Shown in pieces: positions 47,601-58,463 of a stretch of 64,000 nucleotides of DNA. This DNA is from Saururus chinensis (lineage: Eukaryota; Streptophyta; Magnoliopsida; Piperales; Saururaceae), in contig CP141149.1 in assembly GCA_035235625.1 (NCBI GenBank), forward strand, positions 13,953,893-14,017,892. The letters are read 5' to 3'. Both the position numbers and the translations under genes were made by a program. The stretch's first letter is position 1; every line of letters begins with the position of its first letter. Below the pieces are notes generated by a model. It was given only the letters and a program-made list of their open reading frames with translations. It made no database searches and had not been told where the DNA came from.

Positions 47601-50600
47601 TCCTCACATTCACTTTTGGTGTATGGCCAAATGACTCATGTAACCCGGATTCCATATTTACTAAGTGGCTACTAGTGGAAAAAGTCTTACTCTATCAAAA
47701 ATATTTGGTTCAATATATCAATTATAATATTTTTCTATTTTCATGAATCAATGCAGAAAAATTCAAAAGTTACTTCATGACTTGGAAATTTTGCACAAGG
47801 GCTAGCGTGGAGAGAATCTATATACACCTGCTGATCACCACAAGAAGGTTTGGTTTTTTCTTGTGTGAGTTGTTTTTGTTTTGTATCTCCTCTTTTTCAT
47901 GGCTTTTATAGAAAAACATTTTTCTACGTTGCGGTTGTGTAAGGGTCAGTTATACATAGAGAAGTATAGTGAAAGTGAGCAATCTACTTTCTTAGATTAT
48001 ATTCCCAATCGATATGAACTAAATTTTAAATTGGCAATTGATTTCAGAGGTAATTAGGTACTTGTAAATTTCATCTTCCTTTTGTTTGCTTTATGATGAA
48101 GATTGGATGTTTTTAAGTTCTAAATTTTGGTGTTATCTCAACCTCAAATTGCAATCCTAGGGTTCCATATTCTTTGCATTACATTGACCCATTTGGTCGA
48201 TTGAATACATACTAGAGGGTGAGTAAGTAGCCATCTTGGATCCATTATAACATTATGACATCTACCTACTTATTCACTATTTTTATTTTGAAATGTTTTA
48301 TAATGTACAAATAGTGATTTGTTTATATTCCGAACAAATAATACTGTCTCATGTTATTGCAGGAAATATATGAAATTGGAGGTGTTTTGCAGTTTTATGA
48401 TTCAGATAAAAAGTTCCCTGCTTGTGGTTTTGGAGCAAGGCCAATTGATGGCCCAGTGTCTCATGTTTCAACCTGAATGGAAGCAAGCATCAATTTGAGG
48501 TTAGATTTGGTAAGATTGTCTATTACATACAAGTCTAATGTGATGAAAATCCTAATCTACTAGGTGGTGGACTAGTTCTCCTGTCTTGGTGCATCCTTCT
48601 AACAGGTAGTGTTTTCTCATTGCCAATACAATTATTTTTGCTTTTTTGTGCATTATATATGTCATATGAAACAATGGTGCTACATTTTTCAAGTCTTTCG
48701 TTATAGTATTGCATACTCAACCTTGATCGGTGATATGCTAGGGATTTGCCATAAAGTTTTAAAATTGGTGTCTTATGTATCATCCGTATTATAAATTTTT
48801 GAGAGATTGTACACTTGGAGCTTCAAGTCATTGTTCCTCTGTTTCAATAATATTAGCATTTAGCCTTTGTGCATATTGTGAAGATTTATTTTTTTCTCTT
48901 CCTAGGGACATGGTTTTCATAAGAAACTAGCTACCTTGCTTTAGGATTTAAAGCCTTGGTTTTTGAGATTGCTAGGTAATGGAGCCCTAACTTCATATTG
49001 AAATTAGTACCATGAAAAGTAAGTATTATTTTAAATTCTTATATAGTTTGAGGATAAAAAAGGATGTATGCAAGGTTGTTGTGAATTCAAGTGGGGAACT
49101 TCTAGAATTCAGGGGATATGAGAGATGATTGGAGACAATTTGAGCTTATTTCTTGCTCTTTGTGTATTTTTTTGCCGTAACTCTTGCTACAGTTTCTAAA
49201 ACCCCTTGATGGAAGAAAAAAACATGTAAAAGGCAATTACAATTGCCTTAATTATTCAGTTTTTTCTCTTATCAATTGTAATTCAATTTTGTATCTGACA
49301 TTTTTTCCTAATTGAAGCCAGTGAAGTTGTGTTGGTATCTTACCATAGAGATGGTATTTTCATTAATTTATGAAGCATAAACCAAAAGCAATAGGGTTAC
49401 TTGTATACTATATAAGGTTTGTTTTTGAAAAAAAATTATGATCAACAGTGATGACGGAATCTGTCGCTAGAAATATATATATTTTTAAAAAGGCTATAGC
49501 AATGGCTATGGCTGTCGCTATAGCCTTTTCCAAAGATGATCAATTGAGTTGTCGCTAAAAACAACTTCTAGAGACGGCTCAATTGACCGCCGCTGAAAAC
49601 TTACTTTTAGCAACGATCTGAACAACCGCTGTTGTTTGGACTTTTAGTGATGGTATGAACTGTCGTTGTTTGCTTTTTAGTCATCGTTGAAGAATCAAAG
49701 GAGACTGTGATTTTTTTATTAGCGACGGTTATAACCATCATTGAATGCCATTCTAGCTGTCACTAAAGGTATCTATGGCATGCCTAATAGTGACATCTAA
49801 TTAACCATCACAATTAGCTTTAGCGATGGCCTATGCCCAATTTTTTTATGGTGGTTCTAAAAAGAGTGTTGGCATTATAAAAGGAAAATAATAATCACTT
49901 AATGAATCTATCCAACAAACCCTCCTAACAAGATTTTGGTTGGACAGAATACGCAGGGCCAAGTGACATTTGAGTGAGGGCCATATGTTAAACCCAACGA
50001 AAATCCGGTTGGAAGGGTTTGTTAGTCCCAACCAAAATCTGGTTGGAAAGGTTTGTTAAGTAGAATTGCTGGGTGTTTATCATTATCCTAAACTAAGTAA
50101 AATTAAAAAAAGAGTGGGGCCCATAAATAAAGCATGGAAAAAACCATAAGTTTTACTTTATAAAGCCCTCACATTAAGAAGAAATTATTGTACAACATGT
50201 ACACATTAGACACTCTTTATGGGAAGGCCAAGGAGGGAACGAATAAAAGCCTTGTGCCATCCTAGCTAGCTACCTCCAAGGAAGGTACGCATTAGACCCA
50301 CTAAGTGAAAGCCTATGTTCATGATTGTTTCATAATCATATGTATCAACATCCAAATATGATTTCAATAAGATTAATTAAGTACAACAATAGGAGCCAAC
50401 CAAGGAGTAAATATATAAGAAAATAATGACGGAGAGGAAGCCAAAAGGAAGGGATAAAAAGGCCAGGCATGCACCGTGTTCGGCACTCTATAGCTAGATA
50501 TGTCATATACCTAATCTCTATTTGATTTACTAACATATACCTAACGGCCAAACATGCATTCAAAAGTTTCGTAAGCTACCTTACATTGTGAAAAGTGAAA

Positions 50601-52006
50601 ACTCATGTAGGAGGGAGGTTAGAAATAAAGATGGATGTAAATCACATTGTTTTGCGCTATCTTAGAAGGTAAGTTTCTTATATGGATATATTTGTGCATG
50701 ACAATGTTATGTGTGGCAGCTAACCGGACCCCCAGAATCATGTGAATACTGCACGCCCACCAACTTAAATTTGACAGATACAGCTTGACCTTTTCCCCAT
50801 TCACATATGTACCCTTATGCCCAAGCCCCATTTTCTAGAGAGAGAGAGAGAGAGAGAACGGACCTTGTTGGTGAAGAAGATCCTCTTCTCAGAGCTAATG
50901 TTCTTGGGCTGGACCCAGGAATTGCAAGTGAAGAGAAGAGGGCCATGAGGAAAGCCTGTAAGGGTTATGGTTCTCAGGTACATCTCCGAGTGGCGCTCAT
51001 TTCTCAGCAGAACTGCTCCCACTTCGCCAAAGTCCGGACTGACTTCAAACTTTGCTTCATATTTCACTTCCCCATCGCTTTTACCCACTCTACCGGCAAA
51101 TTTCTCTTCCGTCTTCTTCTCCAAGCCACTCTCTTCTCCAAGCATGAAATTGAAAGAAAGTCATTAAAGCAGACAGATAATTCTATATTACGAAAGATGA
51201 AAGTTGAAGAAAACACCCTAAAGAGAAAAGGAATTTCGAAAAGATGGAACAAATTTTATGCAACATGAAGCTGGTTGAATCTGACAATTTACTTAGGCTA
51301 GATAAACGCATTTTTCTTCCTAGAGGCCAGGTTCTTAGTGTTCTAATAAACTGGAGCTATTAGCTTCTCATGATTGATCACTTCAATTGTTTGCTTCACC
51401 TAGCAATCCAATTCTGCGGTTAGTAGAAAGCAAAGAATATTTATGATCGCAATTTAACAGTGACGATAATCACTGTTTTTTTTTCTCTTGGAAAGAGAAA
51501 ATAATTCAGTCTTTCTTTCTAAAACATCTGCACTTACTTGGGTCAGGCTCAACACTGACGAGCTGAATTAGAATAGAGCGCCCCAGCAAATCGGCAACGG
51601 CGTTCAGTCCATTGTCCAGACTAATTAGCTTCAATGCAACATTGCTTGTGCTCGACAGCTCAGAAATCTCTGCCTTCACAGAGATAGTCTTGATCCCAGA
51701 CGTTGTACTTGATGCAGTCATTGCCATTGGATTGCTGCTGCTTGCTAGAGCTGCGAGTCACAGATATCTTGATAGAAGAAGCTGTAGCCAAATTTGCAAC
51801 TTAGCGACTGTTAATGAAAAATGTTTTTCTGACCACTTACCATGACCTGATTGAAGAACCAGTGAACATGTGGAGGAGGGGGAACTTGGGTACTTTTGGA
51901 TTATGTTCCCAAGTTTCTCTCTCACAACTTCTCGATGATGTGGCCTCCTCCTATTGTTGGTCACCAAGCTCTGAATATTAAATCTGTTCACGCTACATAC
52001 ACTCAT
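32535..52006 (-). CDS. LOX: 13-lipoxygenase-like, plastid type (type 2 LOX), complete
   Basis: Ten exons: 52006-51841, 51750-51538, 51132-50864, 42096-41859, 39039-38722, 38605-38520, 34346-34236, 34142-33841, 33651-33385, 33294-32535. All phases agree, giving 909 aa. The N-terminus is Ser/Arg-rich like a plastid transit peptide. Exons 2-3 encode the PLAT domain ([28 protein letters not shown]). Later landmarks are [32 protein letters not shown] and [20 protein letters not shown]. Iron ligands are visible: both His of HWLRTH, His and Asn of HHAAVNFGQ, and the terminal Ile of GVPNSTSI. It dioxygenates linolenic and linoleic acid, feeding jasmonate and volatile synthesis; 13-specificity is inferred from the plastid type. 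Intron 3 is 8.8 kb and holds a CACTA-like element; introns 4 and 6 are also repeat-filled. An alternative acceptor for exon 2 (51791) would read into a stop, so 51750 was chosen. Confidence 0.9.
34804..35003. mobile_element. Stowaway-like MITE remnant in lipoxygenase intron 6
   Basis: Begins near CCGTCCCACATTAATTGTT and ends TTAATTTGGGATAAAGGGAG before TACT. The CTCCCTCCGTCCCA-type ends are decayed at the left. A shorter, more decayed relative is at 60780-60930 in the second copy. Confidence 0.6.
35814..35921. mobile_element. Stowaway-like MITE
   Basis: Starts ACTCCCTCTGACTTAAAAAT and ends TATTTTAGGACAGAGGGG. Internal arms around ATTTGATGTTTTAAAGCA and TTTTAAAAAATTAAATAAAA partly pair. Absent from the corresponding place in copy 2. 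Confidence 0.7.
36113..36206. mobile_element. Stowaway-like MITE
   Basis: Starts ACTCCCTCTATCCCACATTA and ends AATTGGACAAAGGGG. Internal GGTTTTCCAAA and ATAGAAAACCAAAT arms pair. Lies in the copy-1-specific part of lipoxygenase intron 6. Confidence 0.7.
37936..38030. repeat. Inverted repeat (25-base arms)
   Basis: AAAATCTGTGACCATAG then TATATATG pairs with CATATATG then CCATGGTCACAGATTTT across about 40 bases. One or two mismatches. Lies in the copy-1-specific part of lipoxygenase intron 6. Probably a small foldback element. Confidence 0.75.
38622..38712. repeat. (GA)n microsatellite filling lipoxygenase intron 5, copy 1
   Basis: About 90 bp of GA dinucleotide with a few GT interruptions (GAGTGAGTGAGTGAG). 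On the coding strand it is (TC)n. The intron runs 38721-38606 (116 bp), so the repeat makes up most of it. The same arrangement occurs in copy 2. Confidence 0.95.
39330..41850. repeat. Direct repeats of about 320 bp flanking a 1.9-kb segment in lipoxygenase intron 4
   Basis: 39335-39655 and 41525-41845 are similar throughout: GCTTCACCAATAA, TTTGAAGCTTTTAGGCTACA, TTGGATTCAAAATTC, AATATTTATCTTTG, then GGAGTCACAAAATAT. The right copy adjoins the exon 4 donor. Copy 2 of the lipoxygenase has only one version of this sequence (62310-62455 plus 63629-63770), interrupted by another element. Confidence 0.8.
40120..41150. repeat. Tandem array of ATATCGTATTAT/GTTATCGTATATGCGATAT units
   Basis: About 1 kb of imperfect repeats with TGTTATCGTATATGCGATAT, GAAACATATCGTATTATGGG and TTAACACGATATGGTGAATA words, roughly 65-75 bp per unit and many self-complementary. 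It lies between the 320-bp direct repeats. No coding potential. Confidence 0.85.
43488..43577. repeat. Long hairpin with arms of about 40 bases
   Basis: ACTAGCCCACGAGGCTCC then AGACATGTACATAAG pairs with CTTATGTACATGTCT then GGAGCCCCATGTGGGCTAGT. The short loop lies around TTGATTCCTA. Only a few mismatches. It has the size of a small foldback MITE or a small-RNA precursor. It lies in lipoxygenase intron 3. Confidence 0.85.
44985..45265. repeat. Cluster of related inverted repeats (AAGGTTTTGTTGGACA words)
   Basis: AAGGTTTTGTTGGACAAAAA at 45048 faces TTTGTGTCCAACAAAACCTT at 45139. Partial copies, TCTGTCCAATCAAAACC and AGTATAAGGTTTTGTTAGAT, lie outside. Related words recur at 49910-50060 just beyond the CACTA-like element. 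Probably a nested non-autonomous element. Confidence 0.6.
45655..49853. mobile_element. CACTA (En/Spm)-like element carrying a copine fragment
   Basis: The left end reads TACTACAAAAAACATGGTC. The right end, reverse-complemented, reads CCACCATAAAAAAATTGGGC, both decayed forms of CACTACAAAAA. The 350-420 bp at each end hold many GCGACGG, CGTCGCT, AGCGATGGC and CCATCGCTA words in both orientations, the usual subterminal repeats of this superfamily. No transposase is seen. The cargo is the copine-like fragment. The element lies inside lipoxygenase intron 3 with cargo on the opposite strand. Confidence 0.65.
47030..48510 (+). pseudogene. Copine/BONZAI fragment, decayed, inside the CACTA-like element
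   Basis: Seven exon-like blocks in the order of plant BONZAI genes: [16 protein letters not shown] (to 47149), [12 protein letters not shown] then [17 protein letters not shown] (from 47236), [20 protein letters not shown] (47472-47531), [15 protein letters not shown] (47758), [19 protein letters not shown] then LNFKLAIDF (47945-48050), [14 protein letters not shown] (48164) and [20 protein letters not shown] then PIDGPVSH (48384-48470). This spans the second C2 domain and the start of the von Willebrand A domain of these calcium-dependent membrane-binding proteins. Frame shifts lie near 47275, 47808 and 48475, and a TAG replaces the Gln codon near 48215. The first C2 domain and most of the A domain are missing, so it is non-functional. 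Confidence 0.85.
50837..50857. repeat. (GA)n microsatellite next to the lipoxygenase exon 3 donor
   Basis: Ten GA units lie 5 bases inside intron 3. On the coding strand the intron begins GTCCGTTCTCTCTCTCTC. Confidence 0.85.
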
Positions 52007-52052
52007 TGTTAATGGTGATGAGAAGCTTTGGAGAGTCTAATGCCCGTACGTA

Positions 52053-52063
52053 CATATATTTAC
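52053..52063 (-). promoter_or_regulatory. Possible TATA box of the lipoxygenase gene, copy 1
   Basis: On the minus strand TAAATATATG lies about 50 bases upstream of the ATG at 52006. It would imply a leader of only about 20 bases, short but possible. 52070-52900 otherwise shows no gene. Confidence 0.35.
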
Positions 52064-52899
52064 TTAGTGGAGGAGAAAGGCAATGCGATCTTCTTTCACC
52101 AAGTTGTTAACGTACTGCATGCGCACTAGGTTCAGAGACTTTTCTCTTTCAAGATTGTACGAAAAATTCGTCGCGACTCCCCCGGCCCATGTGACAAACA
52201 TGGGCAGCCTACTTTATCCTTTTCGTCTCGGTTTATGAGGCCAGCATTCTAGGAGCCTGCAGGGTGAGCTTTCCAAGGATTTTGGGAAAGATTTTCTTTA
52301 AGTAAAATAATCGTCTTCTTCGTGAGTTGCATTCATATCCGATGTGTCATTTATGGAGTATATTGAAAACACTCTTGTCTCTTTTGAACTTATGTATCGC
52401 AAAAGAAATGATAATCGTAATTTTCATTTTCTTGCGCACGAAAGAGTAAAAGAAGAGGATGTTTTTTTTTTTTGTTTTGCTGGACGAGGATGCCATTGAC
52501 CTGTCCACAAAAACCCCACTTGGGCAGGGGCGGAGCTTTATGTTTGACCCTATTCTATTAAATTTGGTTTGGTTTTTAAGTCTGACCGATATATCTAATA
52601 AATTAAACAGTTTCAAACTTAACTAATTATCTCATATTATATATATTATCCAATGCTACAAATTGATCATGTTTTGTTTAGTTGTAATATACTCTCATCA
52701 TCCTGTATTAATAGCTTCATTTGATTTTTCAAAAGAATGCGTCTATATACACTTTAAAAAACCCCTCATGTACCCCATTTTGTTGAAATATTTGGTATTA
52801 TTTTTCTTACTCTTCTCACCCTATAAACTCCTACATCTTTTTTTACTTATTATTGCAACTAAAATAATTATGCATCTCCGACAACAGTGGTGATAGAAG

Positions 52900-53480
52900 C
52901 TCCAACAATGGAAACTTTGGCGACATTAATAAAGGTTCTCGTTGTTGCCAGCTAGGGCGGTAGCCTGGTGGCCATTACCAAAACAAGTCTGGCTGTGGCC
53001 AGGTTAGTAGCCCACTAGAGCAAGATCTGCTTGGCTTCAACCTAGCTAGGCTAGTCTAGCCCATGGCTGTAACCAGCTAGGGTTGAAGTATAGCGACAAG
53101 ACTTGACCATCTCTGGTTGTGGCTGGCCAAGGTGGTAGCCTGGCTATGGCCAGCAAGATTTGGCTTGTTACAACCAGACCATGCTGGTCTACCCTAACCA
53201 CCATGTCCACGACCAGCCAAGGTGGCAACGTGGCCGCGATTTTGTCCTCGCCATGGCTAGCAGAATTTGGTTGGTTGCGGCATGGCCTGCTTGATTGCCT
53301 TGTCCATGGCCAACAAGATCTAGCTGGCTAGGGCCTGCGGCCTGGTCACCTTGGTTGAGGCTAGCCAGGGCAACAACACAGAGGATTGGCTAGACCAGGT
53401 TTGGCTGGAGCTAACCAAGGTGGTAACTTGGCAGAACATGCATGGCGGTACCAAATCTCACTTGATGTAGTCGGGTGCAA
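52900..53480. repeat. GC-rich degenerate repeat (GGCCAGC/GGTGGTAGC words)
   Basis: Imperfect repeats such as GGCTGGCCAAGGTGGTAGCC, TGGCCAGCAAGATTTGGCT and GGCCAACAAGATCTAGCTGG, with units of very roughly 90-130 bp. Open frames on both strands are repetitive and match no family. Composition resembles 930-1190. Confidence 0.5.
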
Positions 53481-53490
53481 CCAAAAAGGC

Positions 53491-56400
53491 CACTACTACA
53501 ATTTTTTTTTGTTTTAGCAACATTTTTAAAGCATCGCTGCAAGTATATAAAACATTGCTATTACTTTAAGCGACGTTACATCTCTAAAGGTTGCATCATT
53601 AAATAATATATAATAGTAAAGTTTTATAAAATATTGTTAAAATTATTAGCGATGTTTTTCAATAATAATTAACGACATTTAAAACGATGCCATATGTGTA
53701 TGAAAATCATAAGAAAGAATTAACGATATTTTAGAAACATTGTTAATAATTATTAACGTGTATGCATTAGTGACATTTCAAAAGTGGCGAGAATACAATA
53801 GAAACACCATTAGCATAGCGACTTTTCAAAAACAACACTAATTCTCCAATTATTATTTTTAAAAATAATTACTTATTATATTCATTGTGACCACCTAATA
53901 TATATAACATTATAAATGATGATAATTACATTTAATGTGACTAACAAATAAACATTATCTATTGTTTGAATTTCTAAATAAATATAAACATTGATTATTC
54001 CATTACACCATCTATAAACTAAAGTAACATAGAAGTGATTCTTTAAAATATCTGAATAACAAAGTAGAAATAAGTGGGTCATTTTACATTCATGAAAGCT
54101 GAACAAAACTAAAAAAAAGGGATTGCTTCACAATATCAAAGATACAGATGCCTTCAAAATTACCTGCAAAATATAATTTATTATTAATACTATGGATTGC
54201 TATTTTGAATCAATGCAAAGAAAATATAGGTGAATTTATTTATATAAATGACAAGAAAGAACATATCCATAATTGCATGGTGCCTCTACTGCCTCTATAG
54301 GACAATGCAAACCTTATAAATCCCTATTAATTTAGCCTAACAAAACTTTTATAAATTAATATAAGAATTAAAAAAATAAGTGTTTAAAAGTGTACCTGTG
54401 TCATCCTCCTTATAATTGCTTATAGTTTTATATTTATTTCAGTTAATTGAGTTTCCATAGTAGCATTTTAGCACTCATTTGTGCATCCATGTATGTTATT
54501 TTTTTTCGCAAATCAAAGCTCAAATTGCACCTCCATAGCATGACTCTTTTTTGCCATTTTTGTCTTAATGACAACTATTTTTTTACCATCACTTTTCTCA
54601 TCTCTTCTCTTATTGCTACAAGTTATGTAGCTGACCCAACATTAGAGGATGATGACCCAAAAAGTCATGATGAAGTAGGGCCTAATCCCATATATAGAAC
54701 ACAACCATTTCTCATTGCTCCTAAATAAATCATTCGAAGACAAGGTATCATCTATGACAGTGTCTTCGATATTTCATCTATCTTTTGCTACAATGTCAAT
54801 ATAAAAATATAGTACTCTCACAAATGAATATAAAACAAGGTTACTTACAATGTTAACAAAGCATAAAATAATATTATAGAGACCCAAGAGGTAATAGTAT
54901 TCGTACACCTGTAGGTCAAGCATTTTTTCAATCATATAATTGTCACAAACTAAGCCCATGATTATTATTGATTGATACTAATTACATGCAAACACACATC
55001 TAGACAATACATGTGCTGATTATCTAACGTGAATTCTGAAGGTAATAAAAGACTATAATTGATAAGTCTAGGCATAGTCATCATGTCACAACTCTATGTC
55101 ATGTTGACTTTTCTAATTAGTATCTGGTTGAGGGGTAGGGTAAGAGATCTACCATACCTCTTACCATCATATTTTGTTGTCATGTTCACTTTTTTTATTA
55201 GCATCTGCATTATGGAGGCCAGGTAAAACTGAGAGTTGCAGCTTGCAACTAGTAGCACATAGTGGAAAGAAGAAACAATTAAGAGACATAGAAGAGAAAT
55301 CAAATAATACAAAAGAAAAGGGACCATAGAGCAAGTCATAGATGCACTAATAAACATCTGAAGAAAACAACACCAATTAACTTAAAAATAACACATATAT
55401 TGAAAAAAATACGAAAACCATATATAGAAATAATATCAAGCATTGTACATTTTCAATTTAATTTGTACAAAAGAAATCTCTTTACAATATAATCCTCACT
55501 CTCAACACTCCTCAACGTTGAATGCCTCTAGAATGAAATAAAAGAAGACTACTAGAATTCACTGTTCCAAGCAACACTCCTACTTTTATTTCGAGATTTG
55601 AAATAAAAGAAGACCACTAGAATTTCTCTTTGTAAACCAATGATTATTGTAACTAAAAATATAGTCTAGAAATTGAAATCAAGCACCTTTTCTCTATTAA
55701 GGATGCTATAAAATTGATCAACCATTGTTGCAGGCCCTCAATTACAAACCACCCTCAATATCTAAACAAGCTACAAACACCCAAATAAGTAGCACAGTCA
55801 AACTAGAAAACAATATGATCATATAAAAAAACCAAATAAGTTACACAATTCATTCAAGATCGGACAAAATTCCAACACATCTAAGCATTGTAAACTAGGA
55901 AGTCTAGAAAAAAGAAAACAACATACTAGCAATATAAAGAAAATCACTCAGAAGGAAACAAGTGGGACCCTCACCAGTCCCTACATTTCTTTTCCCAGAA
56001 TCAGCTCTACAAGCCATATTGTGCACCTGTCAACCCAACAACCAAAGTAACTCTAAAAAGAGGCCTCCATGTGCATGTACTATCATGTAGGACTTGCCTC
56101 ATATTTTGTAGCCTCGTAACCATACGACAATACTGGATCAAGTGGAATTTCCAAAAGTCTATGCAAAGTGCTAAGTTCAGTATCACCTAAGAAGCTGGAA
56201 ACTTCCATTCTTCATCATATTTTATTAAATATCATTTTACTGAATAGTATTACAATTGCCAAAAGTGTGCCAATTTTTGGAACATGAAATAGGTATCCAA
56301 ACAAATAGCAAAAGCTGAGAATATTGTTTACCACGCAGATAAGTAATGCAATGTCACAAAACCTTATTTTTGTCAAAATTTAAAATTTTCTATTCATAAG

Positions 56401-57600
56401 TAAGCTATTATATTCTGCAAGGGGGCTGATAATAATCCATAAGTACTGCATCGTGAAAACACATAAGTGAGCACACACAACAGGGAATAGAACTTTCCCT
56501 TAGACTTGACTCAGGAACTTTGGGATATGTAGAATGCTAGCTTAACTAATCACTCCACTTTAAGCTGCCACGGAAAGGACTAGCTGTTAATAATCCATAA
56601 TACAGTAGTGATATTAGAAGCAAACTTATATAATTTCCTAGTCATATCATTTATAATGAAGTTAATAGAAGTTCTGAGGAGTACAAGATGAGACCAAGAA
56701 GACCTTGAGCTACATATTGAAAAAAATTGGAAGAACTTGGCAGATTACCGTTTTTGTGCAAATTTTACTGACCATGCGCTATATAATCAACTGTGGTACA
56801 TTAGCAAAACTTCAAACATATGAAAATCACAGTTGACATAATTCAAAAGAACAAATTGCTAAATTATTTATTCCTTCTCATTGTACCAAGCTTAAGAAAA
56901 AGTGTCTTCTCATGTGTAGTCTATAGAGTGTGAAGATGATATATACTGCCCACTATATTGTCGCCTTTTTGAATTGGCTTAATGAAAGGGGGAGACTTCT
57001 AAGCCATCAAAATAGTAGTACAAGTTTTTTTATACTCAGACTTGAACTATTTCATTCAAGATTAAGATAAAAAAAATGAAATACGACAGATAGAAGATTG
57101 AGAAAGAAAAACTAGCAGTGTCACGCATGCTACGGTTCATCTGCACTCAAGCAAACTCCAATAATCCAATCTAAATAGAGTAGCAACTATATTGGGAGGA
57201 AGAAAAAATCATTGTTACTGGTGATGGGGGAATCCTTGCTAGCCGGTTGGAGAAAGGGGTGTGCAGAGCCGAACTGAGTCCCAGGCGGGTGGGTGGATGT
57301 CAGCGAGGGTGATGGAAGAGGAGTCAGCTTCAGTAAATCGTTGGCTATTGAAGAAGGGGAGGCGGCAGGGGAAGCACTGCTTGCCGATTGGAAAAAGAGG
57401 TGGAGAGACAGTTCCAACCGAGGCGGAGGTCAAAGAGGGTGATGGAGCAGGGGTTGGCAACGGGTGGTTGTGGGAGAAGGAGAGGTAGCAGAGCGAAGGA
57501 GAAATGACTGTTGATGTGCGAGCAAGATTTTGGCTCCAAATCAGAGAAGCAAAGAAGGATGGGAATTAGCCTACAAGCCAGAAGGGGAGCCCTGCTACCT
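53491..57600. other. CACTA-like left end (53491-53850) and gene-poor region up to the duplication boundary
   Basis: 53491 begins CACTACTACAATTTTTT, followed by AGCGACG, GCATCGCT and AACGATG words, as in the subterminal region of CACTA-type elements. No right end was found. 53850-57180 is AT-rich without a supported gene; a direct repeat, GAAATAAAAGAAGAC, lies at 55535 and 55598. 57200-57600 is purine-rich with two similar 140-bp halves (TTGCTAGCCGGTTGGAGAAA and TTGCCGATTGGAAAAAG) and ends abruptly where the second duplication copy starts. Confidence 0.45.
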
Positions 57601-57847
57601 CTTGTCACTCTTTAAATCTTAATGCACTTGATCTGAAATTACGATTGAAAAATCCAACCTACTTGTCCAAAAAATTGTGAAAAGTTTTTTGACAGCAAAA
57701 CCTTCATGAGCTCTTTGAGAGTTTGCTACTGTAGCCTTTATGGACGAAAATATTGACAACTATGAAGTCTGAATTTTCCAGTTACTTAATCTTTGTTGAT
57801 GGATTTATGGTAGTCAATGAAGCTGGTGATTTTTGTTATCAATGCCG

Positions 57848-58067
57848 GGTCACAGAGCATATGCAGGGCACAAAAGCACATAACCCCCAACAAGAGAGAG
57901 TTGTGCTCTCTTACTTTCTGTACACATCGCTTCCAGAGTCCGAATTCAACAGGATCATGCAAGAGTTGCACCACGAATCTTTGGGGCGGCCAGAGTTGAG
58001 GACCACCAAGGCTGGAAGGGATGTCATAGCTTACCCTGTTCCAGAATGCATGTGCAAGGACAGTTGA
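57848..58067 (+). pseudogene. Orphan last exon of the O-fucosyltransferase gene (duplicate)
   Basis: It corresponds to exon 31637-31855. No other exons of the gene precede it. The splice acceptor CAG of copy 1 is CCG here. The block corresponding to GHKKHITPNKRE carries a frame shift: GGGCACAAAAGC runs into TAA. The later part, SLPESEFNRIMQELH to PVPECMCKDS and its stop, is preserved in another frame. It is a by-product of the segmental duplication. Confidence 0.9.
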
Positions 58068-58463
58068 ATATAGTTCCAACGCACACGGTTTGCAGTCAAG
58101 TTCTCAATGGTTCACCATTGGAATTTTCATGGATGCCACTATACACGGGAGATCAATTTTACTGATTGGATGCTAAGTTCGGAAGAGGCACTTGGCTCAC
58201 CTCTGCATGAAACATGCTTGTTGAACCCTTGCTATGTGATAGCATTGTGATACAGCCGTACATGCCATGCCAAGAATTGTATTTGGAAAATGAAGTAAAT
58301 ATCAGAGGATCAAGAATGGAATTATTCTTATCACAAATAAATCATTGTATATTCAATACCCAAATCATGGTTTCCTTTTGCAATTTTAGAGACTGTTCCT
58401 GCTTGGCTAAGGGAGCCTTCTCAAATGAGGCAGACCAAGATCATGCATGGCAAGGGAGCCTTC

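Noticed and set aside
53491..57600. Complete CACTA transposon between 53.5 and 57.6 kb
   Set aside because: A plausible left end exists but no right end or transposase could be found, so only the end is described.
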